22,758 nt of DNA from assembly GCA_036495525.1 (NCBI GenBank), contig DASXMR010000085.1, positions 1 to 22,758 on the forward strand, written 5' to 3'. The translations under genes were made by a program, and so were the position numbers. The stretch's first letter is position 1, and the number at the start of each line of letters is the position of its first letter. Under the pieces are notes generated by a model. It was not told the DNA's origin and did not search any database. It saw only the letters and a list, made by a program, of their open reading frames with translations. Below, in pieces: positions 20,661-22,758 of the stretch. The stretch is from DASXMR01 sp036495525 (GTDB lineage Bacteria; Actinomycetota; Actinomycetes; Streptosporangiales; Streptosporangiaceae).

Positions 20661-22634
20661 TCAGGCGGGCGGCGCAGCGGATGGAGTTCCGGTCGGCGTC
20701 GGCGTCGGCGACGGCGAGGAGGTCGGGGGCGGCGGCGGCACAGTCGGCGAGGGCTGCGGGCTCTTGCTGTTGCCAGGCGACGGCGACCGATGCGGCGAGG
20801 GCGCCTGGGTGGGCTGCGGCTCAGGCGGCACCGGCGTGAAGATCGGCTGCGTAGGCCCGAGCAGCCCTGGCGGCAGCCCGGTCGACGACCTGGGCTGCGG
20901 CCGTGCGCCCCGGCCCGACGGGGTGGACTGGCCCGAGCCGGCCAGCTGGGAGCCTGGCGAGGCGTCCGCTGCCTGCAGCGGGACGGCGGGCTGAGCCGGG
21001 GCCGGCCCGGACGTCGTGACCAGCCGGAAGACCAGGAAGCCGGCCACGATGACCGCGGCAGCCACGGCGGAGATCGCGGCGGCGGCGAGCGGGAGCCGGC
21101 GGCGGTCCTGCCGCCCGGCTGGGGGAAGCACAGCCGGCGGAACGGCATCCTGCTGACGCGCGGCCTGCCGGTCCGCCGGGGGGCCGGGCGGGTGCGAGCG
21201 GAGCCGGCGCCGGCCGGCCGGCAGCGGGAACCCGTCCGGGCCGAGCGCGCCGAGCCGGCCTACCACCTCAGCGCGGTACTCATCCAGGCCAGCGTCGTGG
21301 GCCGTGGCGATGACCTGCCGGCGCAGGCCATCAGGCGGCATCGTGAGCGGGATCGAGGCCAGTAGGTCAGGCCCGTACACCGTGTACCCGCTGCTGTGCC
21401 GGCACCGCTGGCAGCGGGCAGCGTGCCTGGTCAGCGCCGCGAGCAGCTCGTGGTCCAGGCGCGCCGAGGCCGGATCCCAGTCCCCGGCGATCTGCTCAAG
21501 CGCCCGGCAGCGAGTCCAGCCGAGATACAGGATGATGATGACGTCGGCCGCCTGGCTGAAGTGGCTGACCGCTTCGGTCAGCCGGGCGCGCACCTGGCGG
21601 TCAGCAAGCCCGGTGGTGACCGCGAGATCGGTGCCGATGATGCCGTGCCGGTAGGCGAGATTGAGCACCTCCCGGTCAGGCCCCGCCAGGCCGTCGAACG
21701 CGGTGGCGACCACCGTCATGGTCTCCTGCTCCCGCGCCTCGCGCTCCTGCTGCTCGTCCTCCGGGGTCAGCGCGTCGAACTCGTCGGTGTCATAGCCGGC
21801 CAGCTCGCTCTCGTGGGCCTCGCCATTCTCGTCGGCCGCGGTCGCGGCCAGGCCGTCCTCGGCCGCCGTGGCGGTCAGGCCATTCCTGGCCGCCGCCGCG
21901 GCCAGGGCGGCCGCCAGCTCCTTGGCAAGGTCAGCCGTGCCTGGCGGGTCTGCCGGGTCAGCGGACGGCGGGTGCGCTGCCGTACTGGCCGTGCCGAGGG
22001 ATCCGGCTGCCTCGCTCCCGGCCACCGGCGGGTACGGGTGCTCGCCCACGCGCTGCTGGCCGGCAATTCCGTGCTGGTCAGCGGCTCCCGGCTCGTCGCC
22101 GGCTTCAAGCTGATCGGCAGCTCCCGGCTCGCCGCCCGGCGCCGGCCGGCCGGCGCCTTCCGGCTGATCGTCGGCCGTCAGCTGATCCGGGCCGGCCGGC
22201 CGGCCGCCGTCTTCCGGCTGGCCGGCGACATCTGGCTGGCCCGCGATTGGTACCTGACCAGCGGGGAAGTCCTGGCGGTCGGAGATATCCGGCCCGCCAT
22301 CCGCGACGGCCTGCTGATCGCCGTCGTCGCCGCCCGGCGCTGCCGCTGCTGGCTGCCGCGAGTAAGCCGGCCATTGCCGTCGGGCGATCGCGTACAGCCA
22401 GCTGCGCAGCCGTTCCTGGTCGGCCAGGGCGCCGATCGAGGCATACGCCGCCACGAGGGTGTCCCGCACCGCGTCAGCGGCATCGCCGGTATCCCGGAGA
22501 ATATCCTCGCAGTAATCAAACAGATACGCAGCGTAGTTGTCGTAGAGATACGCAAGCTCCCGCGGGTCACCTCCCCGCAGCTGCGGTACCAGGCTCCATT
22601 GCTCGGAGTGCCCGTCGCCGGAATCGACGGACAT
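20661..22634 (-). CDS. Membrane-anchored ECF-type sigma factor with fused zinc-finger-like motif, TM helix and Pro-rich tail
   Basis: This is a sigma70-family regulator of 657 residues. ATG 22634 follows GGGGG by seven bases; the frame opens at 22706, but the N-terminus from 22634 fits. Order: sigma2 at about 20-90 (E-L-A-Y-L-Y-D-N-Y-A, D-A-A-D-A-V-R-D-T, R-S-W-L-Y-A-I-A-R-R-Q); a ~220-residue acidic, Gly/Pro/Gln-rich insert; sigma4 at about 312-365 (L-A-G-P-D-R-E-V-L-N-L-A-Y-R-H-G); H-A-A-R-C-Q-R-C (His404, Cys408, Cys411), the HxxxCxxC spacing of ZAS anti-sigma domains; a basic/Pro linker; one TM helix at about 514-538; and a Pro/Ser/Thr-rich, presumably extracytoplasmic tail of ~120 residues. 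It resembles actinobacterial ECF groups carrying C-terminal anti-sigma-like extensions. No separate anti-sigma gene is adjacent. How it would be released from the membrane is unknown. Confidence 0.85.
   Translation of the reverse strand: MSVDSGDGHSEQWSLVPQLRGGDPRELAYLYDNYAAYLFDYCEDILRDTGDAADAVRDTLVAAYASIGALADQERLRSWLYAIARRQWPAYSRQPAAAAPGGDDGDQQAVADGGPDISDRQDFPAGQVPIAGQPDVAGQPEDGGRPAGPDQLTADDQPEGAGRPAPGGEPGAADQLEAGDEPGAADQHGIAGQQRVGEHPYPPVAGSEAAGSLGTASTAAHPPSADPADPPGTADLAKELAAALAAAAARNGLTATAAEDGLAATAADENGEAHESELAGYDTDEFDALTPEDEQQEREAREQETMTVVATAFDGLAGPDREVLNLAYRHGIIGTDLAVTTGLADRQVRARLTEAVSHFSQAADVIIILYLGWTRCRALEQIAGDWDPASARLDHELLAALTRHAARCQRCRHSSGYTVYGPDLLASIPLTMPPDGLRRQVIATAHDAGLDEYRAEVVGRLGALGPDGFPLPAGRRRLRSHPPGPPADRQAARQQDAVPPAVLPPAGRQDRRRLPLAAAAISAVAAAVIVAGFLVFRLVTTSGPAPAQPAVPLQAADASPGSQLAGSGQSTPSGRGARPQPRSSTGLPPGLLGPTQPIFTPVPPEPQPTQAPSPHRSPSPGNSKSPQPSPTVPPPPPTSSPSPTPTPTGTPSAAPPA
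22078..22136. repeat. 36-bp repeat in the sigma-factor insert
   Basis: Two near-identical 23-nt segments (22078-22100 and 22114-22136) are 36 bp apart, that is 12 codons. On the minus strand they encode two copies of E-P-G-A-A-D-Q inside the low-complexity insert. Tandem runs of GGCC follow nearby (about 22191-22208). The region looks expanded by in-frame repeat duplication. Confidence 0.6.
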
Positions 22635-22758
22635 TGCTTGGCCCCCAATCGGCTTCGCGGACGCTGACAGCAGGCCGTACGCCTGCAGTCCAACCTGCCA
22701 ATGCACCCTTGTCGGCGCAAGTTATCACGGGCGGCTAGATCACGGTAGCTGGTGAAAT

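Noticed and set aside
22185..22210. Run of GGCCGG units as a possible mobile-element end or CRISPR-like repeat
   Set aside because: There is no spacer structure, transposase or target-site duplication. It is part of a low-complexity coding repeat.
21396..22667. 423-residue open frame on the plus strand opposite the sigma-factor gene
   Set aside because: High GC content opens long antisense frames. The composition is Arg/Gly/Ala-biased with no recognisable motif, while the minus strand encodes clear sigma2 and sigma4.
22635..22758. Promoter of the sigma-factor gene, with a repeated CCGTGAT on the minus strand
   Set aside because: Only short similarities are visible and the upstream region is cut by the window edge.

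Overview
The window is very GC-rich, its genes are closely packed, GTG and TTG starts occur, and several families are typical of actinomycetes (an XRE/DUF397/RsbW-type ATPase trio, an actinobacterial-type EfeO, a stand-alone LigD polymerase domain, a DUF5753 regulator). It most likely comes from the chromosome of a complex, possibly filamentous actinomycete (Streptomyces/Streptosporangiales-like). I see no transposase, integrase, tRNA, rRNA or CRISPR array, so it reads as ordinary accessory chromosome.

Layout. Positions 1-4.4 kb (all minus strand) hold the first codons of a gene that may be efeB, then an EfeO-type iron-uptake lipoprotein, a secreted phospholipase C/phosphoesterase, and a single-domain LigD-type polymerase. 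The polymerase gene lies 9 nt behind a class-III PLP aminotransferase (4.4-5.9 kb), so the two are probably co-transcribed. After a 336-nt gap with dyads comes a GlxA-type regulator (6.2-7.2 kb), divergent from a small conserved 82-residue protein whose 3' end overlaps a convergent 12-TM MFS exporter (7.5-8.85 kb). A DadA-like FAD oxidoreductase (9.0-10.3 kb) and an aldo/keto reductase (10.4-11.3 kb) follow on the plus strand.

Positions 11.3-13.85 kb hold a minus-strand operon: winged-helix ArsR-like repressor, MFS exporter (ATGA overlap), then a small 82-residue protein. It sits behind a near-consensus promoter embedded in five copies of a 9-bp element with exact 14-bp phasing. The promoter geometry predicts a leaderless repressor mRNA, and the last operator copy forms codons 2-4 of the repressor. 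This is the clearest regulatory structure in the window. Upstream lie a YghZ-like aldo/keto reductase and, divergently, a 14-TM DHA2 drug exporter (15.0-16.7 kb).

Positions 16.7-19.8 kb contain a DUF1345 membrane protein and the XRE regulator/DUF397/RsbW-type ATPase trio, with AT-richer intergenic regions carrying short repeats. The last part (19.8-22.6 kb) has a PEP-mutase/ICL-superfamily enzyme and a large membrane-anchored ECF sigma factor. The latter joins sigma2, a ~220-residue low-complexity insert, sigma4, an HxxxCxxC zinc-finger-like motif, one TM helix and a Pro/Ser/Thr-rich tail in one polypeptide.

No single pathway unites the window. Its recurring theme is export plus redox enzymes, each beside a local regulator. 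All functions are assigned from remembered family motifs; no database search was run.
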